A DNA stretch of 64,000 nt, taken from contig NZ_LMOV01000025.1 of the NCBI RefSeq assembly GCF_001424265.1, forward strand, positions 208,240 to 272,239. The letters are read 5' to 3'. Origin of the DNA: Acidovorax sp. Leaf160 (GTDB taxonomy: Bacteria; Pseudomonadota; Gammaproteobacteria; Burkholderiales; Burkholderiaceae_C). Of this stretch, positions 10,741-24,963 are shown in pieces (the stretch's first letter is position 1; each line of letters starts with the position of its first letter). The notes under the pieces were generated by a model, which was not told the origin of the DNA, ran no database searches, and saw only the letters and a list, made by a program, of their open reading frames with translations. Both the position numbers and the translations under genes were made by a program.

Positions 10741-11397
10741 TCAGCTGGACTTGCCGGCGTTGGTCTTGTTGCGGGCGGCCAGCGACTCGATCAGGCCGTC
10801 GATGCCCTTGGCATTGATCTCCTGCGCGAACTGGCTGCGGTAGGTATCGACCAGCCACACGCCCATCACGTTGAGGTTGTAGACCTTCCAGCCCGCGCCC
10901 TCGCCCGGCGTCTTCTCCAGGCGGTAGTCCAGCTGCACCGGCTCGCCACGGCCCTTGATCTCGGTGCGCACCAGCACGTCCTTGTCTTCCGGCGACATGC
11001 GCAGCGGCTTGACGGTGATCGTCTGGTCGCTGACCTGGTTCAGCGCGCCCGAATAGGTGCGGATGAGCAGCGTCTTGAATTCATCCTGCAGGCGCGCCTG
11101 CTGCTGCGGCGTGGCCTGGCGCCAGGCCGGGCCGGCCGCGGCGGCCGTCATGCGGCGGAAGTTCACGTGCGGCAGGATGGTCTGGTCGACCAGCGCCACG
11201 ACGCGGTTGATGTCACCCCGTTGCAGCGACTTGTCGGAGCGCACCTTCTCGAGCACGTCGGACGAAAGCCGGCGCACCAGTTCGTCGGGCGCCTCATCGG
11301 CGGCCCAGGCCGCCATGGGGCCGGCCAGCGTGGTGGCGGCAGCCAGTGCCAGGGCCCAGCGGCCCAGATCGCGTCGGAAAATCATCATCTTCGTCAT
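10741..11397 (-). CDS. mlaC: Periplasmic phospholipid-binding protein MlaC
   Basis: Periplasmic shuttle of phospholipid between the outer-membrane MlaA complex and the inner-membrane MlaFEDB complex. ATG 11397 has a good AAAGGA Shine-Dalgarno sequence and gives 218 residues with a signal peptide ending at about AAWA (residue 32). The NTF2-like body shows PHVNFRRMT and a KVYNLNVMGVWLVDTYR segment typical of the family (the Pfam name is MlaC/Ttg2D). It follows mlaA after 219 bp, an unusually long gap for this operon. Confidence 0.93.
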   Translation of the reverse strand: MTKMMIFRRDLGRWALALAAATTLAGPMAAWAADEAPDELVRRLSSDVLEKVRSDKSLQRGDINRVVALVDQTILPHVNFRRMTAAAAGPAWRQATPQQQARLQDEFKTLLIRTYSGALNQVSDQTITVKPLRMSPEDKDVLVRTEIKGRGEPVQLDYRLEKTPGEGAGWKVYNLNVMGVWLVDTYRSQFAQEINAKGIDGLIESLAARNKTNAGKSS

Positions 11398-11616
11398 TCC
11401 TTTCGTCTGGCGGGCACCGCCTGGTGCGCACGCCATGGGTTCAAGCGGCATTGTGGAATTTCAGCCCGCGCGCAATGCGTCGGACGAGTACCCGGTTGCA
11501 AGTCGATGCAACCGCCGCGTTGCCGGCAGGCGGGGCGCCTCGGGCGATCGCGGATGCGGCCCGTGCAAGAGGCGCGAGCGACCGGCCGGTGGCACCGCCC
11601 GGGGGCGGGAGGGCTG
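11398..11616. other. mlaA-mlaC intergenic spacer
   Basis: A 219-bp spacer inside an otherwise tight operon. It holds a perfect 7-bp inverted repeat GGTTGCA (11494-11500) and TGCAACC (11507-11513) and no convincing gene. It could host an internal promoter or attenuating hairpin for mlaC; nothing stronger can be said. Confidence 0.4.
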
Positions 11617-12435
11617 TCAGTTCGGCTCCGGCGGCAGCATGCCGGCATCCGGATCGTAGTCGTCGTCGCTGCCGCTCCTTCCGCCGCCATTGCTGCCTGC
11701 ACTGCCGCCGTTCGAGCCAAACGGCTCGACGTCCTGGCCACGCACGCGCAGGTAGACATCGCGGGTGAAGCTGTAGCGGTCGAGCGCAGCGGTTTCCAGC
11801 ACATTGCCGGCCGACAGCAGGTTGGCGCGCGTGTCGACCAGGCGCAGTGCGTAGAGCTGGTTGCGCGCCGAGACCGGATCGACCACCTGCAGAACGTTGC
11901 CGCGCGCATCGACCGGCAGTGCCACGGTGTCGCGCACCGTGGAGGGGCCGAGCAGCGGCAGCACCAGGTACGGACCGGTCGGCACGCCGTAGCTGCCCAG
12001 CGTCAGGCCGAAGTCGGTGCGGCGGCGCGGAATGCCCATTTCCGAGGCGATGTCCAGCACGCCGCCCAGGCCGAACACGGTGTTGACGTTGAAGCGCACG
12101 AGGCTGTCCATGGCCTCGCTGCCCTTCAATTGCAGCACGTTGTTCACGAACGACCAGACGTCGTTCAGGTTCGAGAAGAAGTTGCTCACGCCCGTGCGCA
12201 CGGGCGACGGAACGGTGTCGCGGTAGGCCGTGGCGACCGGCTTGAAGACGGCTCGGTCGACCTGGTCGTTGAAGCGCGTCATCGTCCGGTTGTAGGGCTC
12301 GAGCGGGTCGCGCGGATTGGCGTCGGGGCCGGTGGCGCAGCCGGCGAGCATCAGCGCGCCGATGGCCAGCGAGGCCGCGCCTGCGCTGCGCCGGGCGGCG
12401 GCCGGCAGGTAGGGGGTGTTGTTCGTCATTGTCAT
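11617..12435 (-). CDS. mlaA: Outer-membrane lipoprotein MlaA (VacJ)
   Basis: Lipoprotein of the outer membrane that removes phospholipid from the outer leaflet. The signal peptide ends in the lipobox LAGC with Cys33. DPLEPYNRTMTRFND, the FFSNLNDVW region and the GLTLGSYGVPTGPYLVLPLLGPS segment are hallmarks of VacJ. The last 35 residues are Gly/Ser/Asp-rich and probably disordered. In E. coli mlaA is not in the mla operon; here it lies between mlaD and mlaC, and its start overlaps the mlaD stop by 4 nt. Confidence 0.95.
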   Translation of the reverse strand: MTMTNNTPYLPAAARRSAGAASLAIGALMLAGCATGPDANPRDPLEPYNRTMTRFNDQVDRAVFKPVATAYRDTVPSPVRTGVSNFFSNLNDVWSFVNNVLQLKGSEAMDSLVRFNVNTVFGLGGVLDIASEMGIPRRRTDFGLTLGSYGVPTGPYLVLPLLGPSTVRDTVALPVDARGNVLQVVDPVSARNQLYALRLVDTRANLLSAGNVLETAALDRYSFTRDVYLRVRGQDVEPFGSNGGSAGSNGGGRSGSDDDYDPDAGMLPPEPN

Positions 12436-12914
12436 TTCTTGCTTCCCGCGCTCGAGGCGCCCTCTTCAGCCTTGCCGTACAGGAACTGTCCGATCAGGTT
12501 CTCCAGCACGATCGCCGATTGCGTGGCCGTCACCACGTCACCTGCAGCCAGGTTCTTTTCGTCGGCACCGGCTTCCACGCCGATGTATTGGTCTCCCAGC
12601 AAGCCGCTGGTGAGGATCTTGAACGAGCTGTCCTTGGGGAAGGCATAGCGCTTGTCCAGGTCCAGCGTCACATTGGCGCGGAAGGTCTTGTCGTCGAAGG
12701 TGATGGACTGCACCCGGCCGACCACGACACCGGCACTGCGCACCGCGGCCTGGGGCTTCAGCCCGCCGATGTTGTCGAACTTGGCGACGATGGGGTAGCC
12801 GGTGTGGAAATTCAGGCTCAGCAGGTTGGCCGACTGCAAGGCCAGGAACACCAGCGCGGCGCCGCCCAGCAGGACGAACAGGCCCACCCAGAGATCGTTC
12901 TTGGAATGCTGCAT
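12432..12914 (-). CDS. mlaD: MCE-domain protein MlaD
   Basis: Single transmembrane helix (about residues 7-27, LWVGLFVLLGGAALVFLAL) followed by one MCE domain, including the GGLKPQAAVRSAGVVVGRV stretch near residues 50-68. MlaD forms a hexameric ring that binds phospholipid on the periplasmic face of MlaFE. From ATG 12914, with an AAGGA sequence nine bases upstream, it has 160 residues, normal for the family; the longer frame adds 19 residues without support. Confidence 0.94.
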   Translation of the reverse strand: MQHSKNDLWVGLFVLLGGAALVFLALQSANLLSLNFHTGYPIVAKFDNIGGLKPQAAVRSAGVVVGRVQSITFDDKTFRANVTLDLDKRYAFPKDSSFKILTSGLLGDQYIGVEAGADEKNLAAGDVVTATQSAIVLENLIGQFLYGKAEEGASSAGSKK

Positions 12915-12967
12915 GTGAATTTTTCCTTGTGTGTCTGATGAGTCGGTGCGCTGTGTGCCGGCGCCGC

Positions 12968-13750
12968 TCACATGGTGAACATCAATGCGGTGAGGATGAA
13001 GTCCAGCCCCAGCACCGCGAGCGAGGCCACCACCACCGTGCGGGTGGTGGCACGCGACACGCCCTCGGGCGTGGGCTTGGCGACATAGCCCTGGAATACG
13101 GCGATGAAGGTGACGGCTAGGCCGAACACCAGGCTCTTGATGACCCCGTTGCCCACATCCTTGAACACGTCCACGCCGCTTTGCATCTGGCCCCAGAAGG
13201 CACCGGTGTCGACGCCGATCATCAGGACGCCCACGATCCAGCCGCCGATGACCCCGACCGCGCTGAACACCGCCGCCAGCAGCGGCATGGCGATGACGCC
13301 GCCCCAGAACCGGGGCGCGAGGATGCGGCGCACCGGATCGACCGCCATCATCTCCATGGCCGACAGCTGCTCGCCGGCGCGCATCAGGCCGATCTCGGCC
13401 GTGAGCGAGGTGCCCGCCCGGCCGGCGAACAGCAGCGCGGTGACCACCGGCCCGAGCTCACGCACCAGGCTCAGCGTGACGACCAGCCCCAGCGCGTTGG
13501 CCGAGCCGTAACGCTGCAGCACGTTGTGGCCCTGCAGCGCCAGCACGAAGCCGACGAACAGGCCCGACATGGCGATGATCGAGAGCGAATAGTTGCCGAG
13601 GAAATGGATCTGGTCGCGCAGCAGCGCCGGGCGCCGCAGCGTCGAGCCGATCAGCGCGACGAGGCGCACGAAGAGGCGCGCCGCCAAGCCCAGGTCGGCC
13701 AGCTTGCTGCGCACGGCGAAACCGACATCGGAAGGACGCCACCAGCTCAT
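12968..13750 (-). CDS. mlaE: Phospholipid ABC transporter permease MlaE
   Basis: Integral inner-membrane permease of 260 residues with about five to six hydrophobic segments. The MlaE family stretch is clear: [36 protein letters not shown] and [17 protein letters not shown]. It pairs with MlaF, whose stop overlaps its ATG (ATGA), and precedes mlaD by 53 bp. Confidence 0.95.
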   Translation of the reverse strand: MSWWRPSDVGFAVRSKLADLGLAARLFVRLVALIGSTLRRPALLRDQIHFLGNYSLSIIAMSGLFVGFVLALQGHNVLQRYGSANALGLVVTLSLVRELGPVVTALLFAGRAGTSLTAEIGLMRAGEQLSAMEMMAVDPVRRILAPRFWGGVIAMPLLAAVFSAVGVIGGWIVGVLMIGVDTGAFWGQMQSGVDVFKDVGNGVIKSLVFGLAVTFIAVFQGYVAKPTPEGVSRATTRTVVVASLAVLGLDFILTALMFTM

Positions 13751-14577
13751 CGCGCACCTCCGGCCGGCACACCGCCCACGGGGCCGAAGTCGTCGGCCAG
13801 GGTCGGGCCGGGGTAGTGGAAAGGCACCGGCCCGGTGGGCAGCGCGTTGACGAACTGGCGCACCAGCGGGTCGGTGCTGGCACGCACCTCGTCGGGGCTT
13901 CCCTGCGCGGCCACGGTACCGGGGCCCAGCACGATGACGTGGTCGGCGACGCGGAAGGTTTCCTCCACGTCGTGCGAGACCACCAGGGTGGTGAGGCCCA
14001 TCGCGTCGTTCAGCTGGCGGATCAGCTGCGCGGCGATCCCGAGAGAGATGGGGTCGAGCCCGGCGAAGGGCTCGTCGTACATGATGAGCTGCGGGTCCAG
14101 CGCGATGGCCCGCGCCAGCGCCACGCGACGGGCCATTCCGCCGGAGATCTGGCTGGGCATGAGGTCGCGCGCGCCCCGCAGCCCCACGGCGTGCAGCTTC
14201 ATCAGCACGATGTCGCGGATCAGCTCTTCCGGCAGGTCGGTGTGCTCACGCAGCGGAAAGGCTACGTTCTCGAACACGCTCATGTCGGTGAACAGCGCGC
14301 CGAACTGGAACAGCATGCCCATGCGGCGGCGGGCGGCGTAGAGCGTGTCCGCGTCCATGCGGCCGACGTCCTGCCCGTCCACCAGCACCTCGCCCTGCTG
14401 AGCCTTCTGCTGGCCGCCGATCAGGCGCAGCACCGTCGTCTTGCCGCCGCCCGAAGCGCCCATCAGCGCGGTGACCTTGCCGCGCGGCACGGCCAGCGAC
14501 ACGTCGCGCAGGATCACGCGGTCTCCATACGAGAACGTGACGTTGCGCAGTTCGACCAGGGCGGTGGGTGATGGCAT
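13747..14577 (-). CDS. mlaF: Phospholipid ABC transporter ATPase MlaF
   Basis: ATPase of the Mla system. Walker A is GASGGGKTT near residue 40, the signature [14 protein letters not shown] and Walker [14 protein letters not shown] are intact, and the switch SHDVEET is present. ATG 14577 gives 276 residues; the longer frame adds 33 residues that do not resemble the family. It is the first gene of the long mla-murA-his block, with the promoter expected in the 221 bp upstream. Confidence 0.95.
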   Translation of the reverse strand: MPSPTALVELRNVTFSYGDRVILRDVSLAVPRGKVTALMGASGGGKTTVLRLIGGQQKAQQGEVLVDGQDVGRMDADTLYAARRRMGMLFQFGALFTDMSVFENVAFPLREHTDLPEELIRDIVLMKLHAVGLRGARDLMPSQISGGMARRVALARAIALDPQLIMYDEPFAGLDPISLGIAAQLIRQLNDAMGLTTLVVSHDVEETFRVADHVIVLGPGTVAAQGSPDEVRASTDPLVRQFVNALPTGPVPFHYPGPTLADDFGPVGGVPAGGAR

Positions 14578-14664
14578 GCGATGGGAAATTCGGCAGGAAA
14601 GGAGCGGGCCGCGCGGATTGTCTCCGCAGGGAGGGGAACGCGGTGTGGGACGATGGTACCTCAA

Positions 14665-14685
14665 ACATACATGCATGCATGTTTG
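14665..14685. promoter_or_regulatory. Perfect palindrome upstream of mlaF, possible operator
   Basis: ACATGCATGCATGT (14669-14682) is a perfect 14-bp palindrome, flanked by AAAC-like bases on the left and TTTG on the right. It stands 88-108 bp before the mlaF start, inside the only region that can hold the operon promoter. No factor can be named from the sequence. Confidence 0.4.
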
Positions 14686-14706
14686 CAGATTTCACCGATT
14701 GGAATC

Positions 14707-14734
14707 GCTACTGTTTCTATAGCTAACGGCGCTG
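14707..14734 (-). repeat. AT-rich hairpin element, copy 3
   Basis: On the plus strand GCTAC (14707-14711), seven bases, ATAGC (14719-14723), then CGGCGCTG. The orientation is reversed relative to copy 2. It lies between the amino acid ABC ATPase stop and mlaF. Confidence 0.6.
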
Positions 14735-14798
14735 TTTCTACAACGTTCTCAGACCTTTTTCATCTTGGAGTTGCCGCCCACCTTGTTGCAGTCGCACA

Positions 14799-15582
<784 letters not shown>

Positions 15583-15602
<20 letters not shown>

Positions 15603-16236
15603 AGCGCCGCTCCAGCCGCTGGAAGCCCCAGGTCAGCACCAGGGTCATGAGAAGGTAGAAGGCCGCCGCCACGATGAACGGCGTGGTCGTGAAGTCGCGC
15701 TGCACGAAGCCGCGCGCGGCGCGCAGCAGGTCGTTCAGGGCCAGCACGTAGATCAGCGAGGTGTCCTTGACCAGCGTGATAGTCTCGTTGCTCATGGGCG
15801 GCAGCACGCGGCGCACCATCTGCGGCAGCACGATGCGGCGCATGGTCTGGCCGTAGGTCATGCCCAGCACGCGGGCGGCCTCGTACTGCCCCCGGTCCAC
15901 CGACTGGATGCCGGCGCGGAAGATTTCGGCGAAATAGGCCGCGTAGTTGAGCGCGAACGCCACCACCGCCGCCGGAAAGTCAGGCAGCCGAACACCGATG
16001 ACCGGCACGAAGGGCAGCGCGAAGTAGATGAACAGCATCTGCAGCATGAGCGGCGTGCCGCGCATGAGCCAGATGTAGCCATTGACCACGCCCGACAGCA
16101 GCCGCCAGCGCGAGGTGCGCGCGAGCGCCAGCAGCAGCCCCAGCGGCACCGCCAGCGCGAGCGTGATGACAAAGAGCTTCAGGGTGACGCTGGCACCCTG
16201 CGCCAACGGCCCCAGAAGGGAAAGAACGTAATCCAT
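15583..16236 (-). CDS. Polar amino acid ABC transporter permease (HisM/GlnP type)
   Basis: A 217-residue inner-membrane permease. The helical core carries YIWLMRGTPLMLQMLF and NYAAYFAEIFRAGIQSVDRGQYEAARVLGM, which includes the EAA loop that contacts the ATPase. The system has one permease gene, so it probably works as a homodimer. It lies between the binding protein and the ATPase in one transcript. Confidence 0.92.
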
Positions 16237-16326
16237 CTATCTGCTACGGAATCTGTTGTCTGCAGTGCTGCGACAGGCAGGGCCCAAGGCCAACGCACTG
16301 GCGCGGCCGAAGGCCAGTGGCAGCCG

Positions 16327-16427
16327 CGCAAGGGCCGCCCCGCCGCGCCGGCTGCGTCCCCCATCCCGCATCGCGCAGCGAGGCGAGAGAAGGGGGAAGG
16401 CGCGCAGCGCCTCAGGGGGTTGCTCCC
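16327..16427. repeat. GC-rich intergenic repeat before the permease gene
   Basis: The gap between binding protein and permease holds a GC-rich composite: AAGGGCCGCCCCG, GCGTCCCCCATCCC, then CGCGCAGCGAGGCGAG and AAGGGGGAAGGCGCGCAGCG. Read as RNA, the CCCCC and GGGGG parts can pair. I recognise the style as a dispersed element in Comamonadaceae genomes. It could lower permease expression relative to the binding protein, as such hairpins often do. Confidence 0.45.
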
Positions 16428-17225
16428 TTATTTGACGATGTTCTTGCCGAACCACTGCTCGGCGATCTTGGCGGCAGCGCCGTCCTTCTTCATCTCGCCG
16501 AGGGCCGTATCCAGGCGGCCTTGCAGGGCAGTGTCGTCCTTGCGCACGCCCACGCCGTATTCCTCGGTGCCGAAGTTGTCTTCCAGCACGGCGTAGTCCT
16601 GCGGCTTCTTGGCCACGTAGTAGCGGCCCACCACCTCATCGACCACCACGGCATCCAGCCGGCCGGTGGAAAGATCCATCAGCGCGGTCACGTTGTCGCC
16701 GAAAGTCTTGAACTCCTTGAACGACTTGAACACGGCGTCGTCCTTCTTGACCGCATCGACGGCGCTGGACCCATCCTGCGCGCCGACGGTCTTGCCGGCC
16801 AGGTCGGCACGGGTCTTGATGGCCGACGACGCTGGCACCACGATGATCTGGTGGTTCTCCATGTAGGGCGCGGTGAAGCCAATGTTCTGCTTGCGCTCTT
16901 CGGTGATCGTCAGGCCGTTCCACAGCGCATCGACGCGCTTGCCGGACAGCTCAGCCTCCTTGGCGCTCCAGTCGATGGGCTTGAACTCCACCTCCACGCC
17001 CATGCGCCGGGCGGCTTCGCGGGCCATGTCGATGTCGAAGCCGACCAGCTGGTTCTTGTCGTCGCGGAAGCCCATGGGCGGGAAGTTGTCGTCCAGGCCC
17101 ACCACGATCTTGGTGATGGCGGCGGGTGCGGGTGCGGCGGCCGGCGCCTGGGCGGTTTCGTTCTTGCCGCAGGCGGCCAGCAGGGCGCCCATGGACAGCA
17201 GGGCAATGGCGGCGATCTTCTTCAT
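16428..17225 (-). CDS. Amino acid ABC transporter substrate-binding lipoprotein
   Basis: Periplasmic solute-binding protein of family 3. From ATG 17225 it has 265 residues with a lipoprotein signal MKKIAAIALLSMGALLAAC (Cys19). KIVVGLDDNFPPMGFRDDKNQ and VGFDIDMAREAARRMG are the N-lobe signatures; KTVGAQDGSSAVDAV opens the second lobe. It is first in the operon, as expected, and is followed by permease and ATPase. Substrate is likely a polar amino acid; I cannot narrow this. Confidence 0.93.
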   Translation of the reverse strand: MKKIAAIALLSMGALLAACGKNETAQAPAAAPAPAAITKIVVGLDDNFPPMGFRDDKNQLVGFDIDMAREAARRMGVEVEFKPIDWSAKEAELSGKRVDALWNGLTITEERKQNIGFTAPYMENHQIIVVPASSAIKTRADLAGKTVGAQDGSSAVDAVKKDDAVFKSFKEFKTFGDNVTALMDLSTGRLDAVVVDEVVGRYYVAKKPQDYAVLEDNFGTEEYGVGVRKDDTALQGRLDTALGEMKKDGAAAKIAEQWFGKNIVK

Positions 17226-17530
17226 GGCGAATCGGTTTCCAGCAAACAAAGGGGAAGGCAGGCAAACAAAAAAACACCGCACGGCCAGGGCCGAATGGCC
17301 GGTGGCTCGGGCGGATGCGATGGGGGAGAACCTGTATTGTCGCCCAGTCGTCATAGAGCCTGCAGGCCTGCGGAATGAGCCCCATGTGAGCCCGGCACGG
17401 GGTGAGCATAAAAACCGCCTGCAGCCCGCCCGCATCCAGAGCTTGCAGCTATTTTTTCAATAGCATGGCGACATGTACCGCTGGCCTGGCAGCCGCCTGG
17501 CCTGCACACCCTGCCCTCCGCACCGCCATG
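17226..17530. other. Intergenic region between the amino acid importer and gltD
   Basis: This 305-bp stretch must hold the importer promoter (minus strand). It contains copy 4 of the AT-rich element near 17448 and no supported gene. The short frames crossing it have no recognisable product. Confidence 0.5.
17431..17466 (+). repeat. AT-rich hairpin element, copy 4
   Basis: GCTAT (17448-17452), TTTTTCA, ATAGC (17460-17464), preceded by CATCCAGAGCTTG, which resembles the first-hairpin arm of the family. Confidence 0.7.
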
Positions 17531-17556
17531 GAAAAACGGCGCCCAGAGAGGCGCCG
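17531..17556 (-). terminator. Rho-independent terminator of gltBD
   Basis: CGGCGCC (17537-17543) pairs with GGCGCCG (17550-17556) around a 6-nt loop; on the minus strand the stem is followed by five T residues. It lies 26 bp after the gltD stop. Confidence 0.82.
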
Positions 17557-17581
17557 CCTTGCACGAAACCCGGACGTCCGC

Positions 17582-19060
17582 TCAACGCGGCAGGTCGGAA
17601 TACCCCATCAGGAACTCGTCCACCGCACGAGCGGCCTGGCGGCCTTCGCGGATGGCCCAGACGACCAGCGACTGGCCGCGACGGATGTCGCCGGCGGCGA
17701 AGACCTTGGGCACGTTGGTGGCGTAGCCGCCGTCGAAGTCGGTGGTGGCCTTGGCATTGCCGCGCGCGTCCTTGTCCACGCCGAAGGCCTCCAGCACCGC
17801 GGCGACCGGGCTCACGAAGCCCATGGCCAACAGCACCAGGTCGGCCTTCAGCACCTGTTCGGAGCCGGCGACCTCGACCATCTTGCCGTCCTTCCATTCG
17901 ACCCGCACGGTCTTCAGGCCGGTGACCTTGCCCTTCTCGCCCAGCAGCTCCTTGGTGGAGATGGCGAACTCGCGCTCGCAGCCCTCTTCATGGCTGGAGC
18001 TGGTGCGCAGCTTGATCGGCCAGTAGGGCCAGGTCAGCGGACGGTTCTCTTCCTCGGGCGGCTGGGGCATGAGCTCGAACTGCGTGACGCTGGCCGCGCC
18101 GTGGCGGTTGCTGGTGCCCACGCAGTCGCTGCCGGTGTCGCCGCCACCGATCACGATGACGTGCTTGCCGTCGGCGCGCAGCTGGCCCTTGAGCTTGTCG
18201 CCGGCGTTGACCTTGTTCTGCTGGGGCAGGAATTCCATGGCGAAGTGCACGCCGTCCAGGTCGCGGCCGGGCACGGGCAGGTCGCGCGACTGCTCTGCGC
18301 CGCCGGTCAGCAGCACGGCGTCGAAGTCCTTCTGCAGCTGCTCGGGCGTGATGGTTTCCTTGGCCCAGTTGGTGACCTTGGAGCCCTTGCCCAGGCCGTC
18401 CTTGGCCGCCCCGATGAACACGCCGGTGCGGATGGTGACGCCCTCGGCGGCCATCTGCTCGGCGCGGCGGTCGATGTGCGACTTCTCCATCTTGAAGTCG
18501 GGAATGCCGTAGCGCAGCAGGCCGCCGATGCGGTCGTTCTTCTCGAACAGGGTCACGTCGTGGCCCACGCGCGCCAGCTGCTGCGCCGCCGCCATGCCGG
18601 CGGGGCCGGAGCCCACCACGGCGATCTTCTTGCCGGTCTTGTGCTTGGGCGGCAGGGGCGTGACCCAGCCTTCGGCCCAGGCGCGGTCGATGATGGCGTG
18701 CTCGATGGACTTGATGCCCACCGGGTCGTCGTTCACGTTCAGCACGCAGGCCGCCTCGCAGGGCGCGGGGCAGATGCGGCCGGTGAACTCGGGGAAGTTG
18801 TTCGTGCTGTGCAGCACGGCAATGGCGCTCTTCCAGTCCTGTTGATAGACCAGGTCGTTGAAGTCCGGAATGATGTTGTTGACCGGGCAGCCGTTGTTGC
18901 AGAACGGCGTGCCGCAGTCCATGCAGCGCGCGCCCTGGATCTTGGCCTGCTGGTCATCGAGCCCGATGACGAATTCCTTGTAGTGCTTCAGGCGCTCGGC
19001 CGGCGGGCGGTAGCCCTCCTCGATGCGCTCGTACTCCATGAAGCCGGTGGTCTTTCCCAT
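17582..19060 (-). CDS. gltD: Glutamate synthase small (beta) subunit GltD
   Basis: FAD enzyme that passes electrons from NADPH to the large subunit. The N-terminal Fe-S region has [17 protein letters not shown] (about residues 46-62) and [11 protein letters not shown]; the FAD site is [15 protein letters not shown] and the NADPH site [11 protein letters not shown], with [16 protein letters not shown] near the end. At 492 residues it is slightly longer than usual. It follows gltB after 50 bp and is closed by a terminator. Confidence 0.97.
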   Translation of the reverse strand: MGKTTGFMEYERIEEGYRPPAERLKHYKEFVIGLDDQQAKIQGARCMDCGTPFCNNGCPVNNIIPDFNDLVYQQDWKSAIAVLHSTNNFPEFTGRICPAPCEAACVLNVNDDPVGIKSIEHAIIDRAWAEGWVTPLPPKHKTGKKIAVVGSGPAGMAAAQQLARVGHDVTLFEKNDRIGGLLRYGIPDFKMEKSHIDRRAEQMAAEGVTIRTGVFIGAAKDGLGKGSKVTNWAKETITPEQLQKDFDAVLLTGGAEQSRDLPVPGRDLDGVHFAMEFLPQQNKVNAGDKLKGQLRADGKHVIVIGGGDTGSDCVGTSNRHGAASVTQFELMPQPPEEENRPLTWPYWPIKLRTSSSHEEGCEREFAISTKELLGEKGKVTGLKTVRVEWKDGKMVEVAGSEQVLKADLVLLAMGFVSPVAAVLEAFGVDKDARGNAKATTDFDGGYATNVPKVFAAGDIRRGQSLVVWAIREGRQAARAVDEFLMGYSDLPR

Positions 19061-19110
19061 GATGTCTGTCCTGATGTCTGTGAATGCGGTGGGGTGGCTG
19101 GGCCTGCGCC

Positions 19111-23847
<4,737 letters not shown>

Positions 23848-23884
23848 GGCGCATTCCTCGTTGTAGGTGATCGCAGGGATTCCG

Positions 23885-23914
23885 AGATTAGTGCATTGCA
23901 GCAAAAGCATGCAA
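23885..23914 (-). promoter_or_regulatory. Possible sigma-70 promoter of gltBD
   Basis: On the minus strand TTGCAT (plus 23909-23914) and TAATCT (plus 23885-23890) are separated by 18 bp, 38 bp before the gltB ATG. The match is reasonable but unverified. Confidence 0.45.
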
Positions 23915-23926
23915 GCACATTAATGG

Positions 23927-24044
23927 GGGTCGGATTCCCATTTCATCAGCCCCAATGCCAGCTGGTTATTAATTGGGGACACATTAAATCTCTTAATTTT
24001 GGACGTGGCTTTGCCTCGGTAGCGCTTTTCTCGATCAGCGCTGC
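23927..24044. repeat. Downstream flank of the RAYT gene with transposase-associated motifs
   Basis: The stretch after the transposase stop carries GGGGGTCGGATTCCCATTT (from about 23925) and ATTAATTGGGGACACATTAA (from about 23971), motifs I associate with RAYT surroundings in many proteobacteria. It also holds GGTAGCGCTTTTC with AGCGCTGC beyond, a hairpin that resembles the first stem of the AT-rich element family. It may be remnants of REP-like sequences mobilised by the neighbouring gene. Confidence 0.4.
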
Positions 24045-24052
24045 GCGACTTC

Positions 24053-24793
24053 TCAGCGGACCGGAGACCGGTCAGGGCTGGGCGCATCCGTGCCGACCTC
24101 CGGGATCTGGCGCGTGCGTGGTCGGCCCGGTGAGCCCTTGGCCACCCTTCGTTCAGTCTGATGCTGCAGTGCTTCGATGAAACTTTTCTCCCCCAGCGCC
24201 CAGCCGCTCAGCGCCGATGCGGTGATGGCGGTCTGGTCTGCACTGCCGATGCCCGCACGCACCAGTTCCGCATAGGCCGCTTCGCGTGCGAACGGCGTGT
24301 TGCCCAGGGCCCAGAACAACGCATGGGGAGTGATGAGCCGGTCGTTGGAAAGCCCCAGCGCATGGGCGTGGCTCGACCACGGGTAGTCGATGGGCTGCGT
24401 CGCGATGCCCGCCCGCACCGGGTTGAGATCGAGATAGACCATGCAGGCGAGCAGATAGCGGTCGGACTGAACCACCGTGGAGCGGTACCGCCCTTCCCAC
24501 AGCGTCCCGGTGCGGCCATGCCGGTCGTTGAAGTAGCGCACGTAGCTGCGCCCGACCGCCTGCATCATCTGCGACAGCCCGTCGCTCGTCTGCGGCGTGG
24601 CCAGAAGATGGAAATGGTTGTCCATCAACACATAGGCGTGCACGGCGACCTGGCAGCGGGCCGACTGCTCGGCAAGCAGGGCCAGCATGGTCTCGAAGTC
24701 CTGCCGGTCGCGAAAGATGACCTGCCGGTTATTGCCGCGCTGGATGACGTGGTGGGGGTAGCCTGGCAGGGTCAGACGGGGCAGTCGTGCCAT
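24053..24793 (-). CDS. REP-associated tyrosine transposase (RAYT, Y1_Tnp family)
   Basis: Single-strand DNA transposase of the HUH class. MARLPRLTLPGYPHHVIQRGN opens the family domain, AYVLMDNHFHLLATP holds the HFH metal-binding pair, and YLLACMVYLDLNPVRAG holds the catalytic tyrosine; WSSHAHALG follows. From ATG 24793 it has 246 residues and looks intact. RAYTs are thought to spread REP hairpins and to be domesticated single-copy genes. It stands alone between gltB and the methyltransferase, in a region of lower gene density. Confidence 0.92.
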   Translation of the reverse strand: MARLPRLTLPGYPHHVIQRGNNRQVIFRDRQDFETMLALLAEQSARCQVAVHAYVLMDNHFHLLATPQTSDGLSQMMQAVGRSYVRYFNDRHGRTGTLWEGRYRSTVVQSDRYLLACMVYLDLNPVRAGIATQPIDYPWSSHAHALGLSNDRLITPHALFWALGNTPFAREAAYAELVRAGIGSADQTAITASALSGWALGEKSFIEALQHQTERRVAKGSPGRPRTRQIPEVGTDAPSPDRSPVR

Positions 24794-24824
24794 AGAAGGA
24801 AAGCGGCGGTGGAAAAGCCGATGG

Positions 24825-24852
24825 TAGTCAGAAAATGACTCTGACCCCTTTT
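24825..24852. repeat. REP-like hairpin upstream of RAYT
   Basis: On the plus strand GTCAG (24826-24830), nine bases, CTGAC (24840-24844), closed by CCCC and a T-run. The motif GGGGTCAGAG on the minus strand is a common companion of these transposases. A second similar motif flanks the other side of the gene. Confidence 0.5.
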
Positions 24853-24963
24853 TTGTGTGACCCCTTTTCTGCGAGCCCTTGTTCTGGTTTCCCCAAAGGC
24901 TCACCGCGGCCATGCGCCCAACGCTTCCGCAGGCTGGCTAGGCGCACCCTCAGGGATTGGGGC

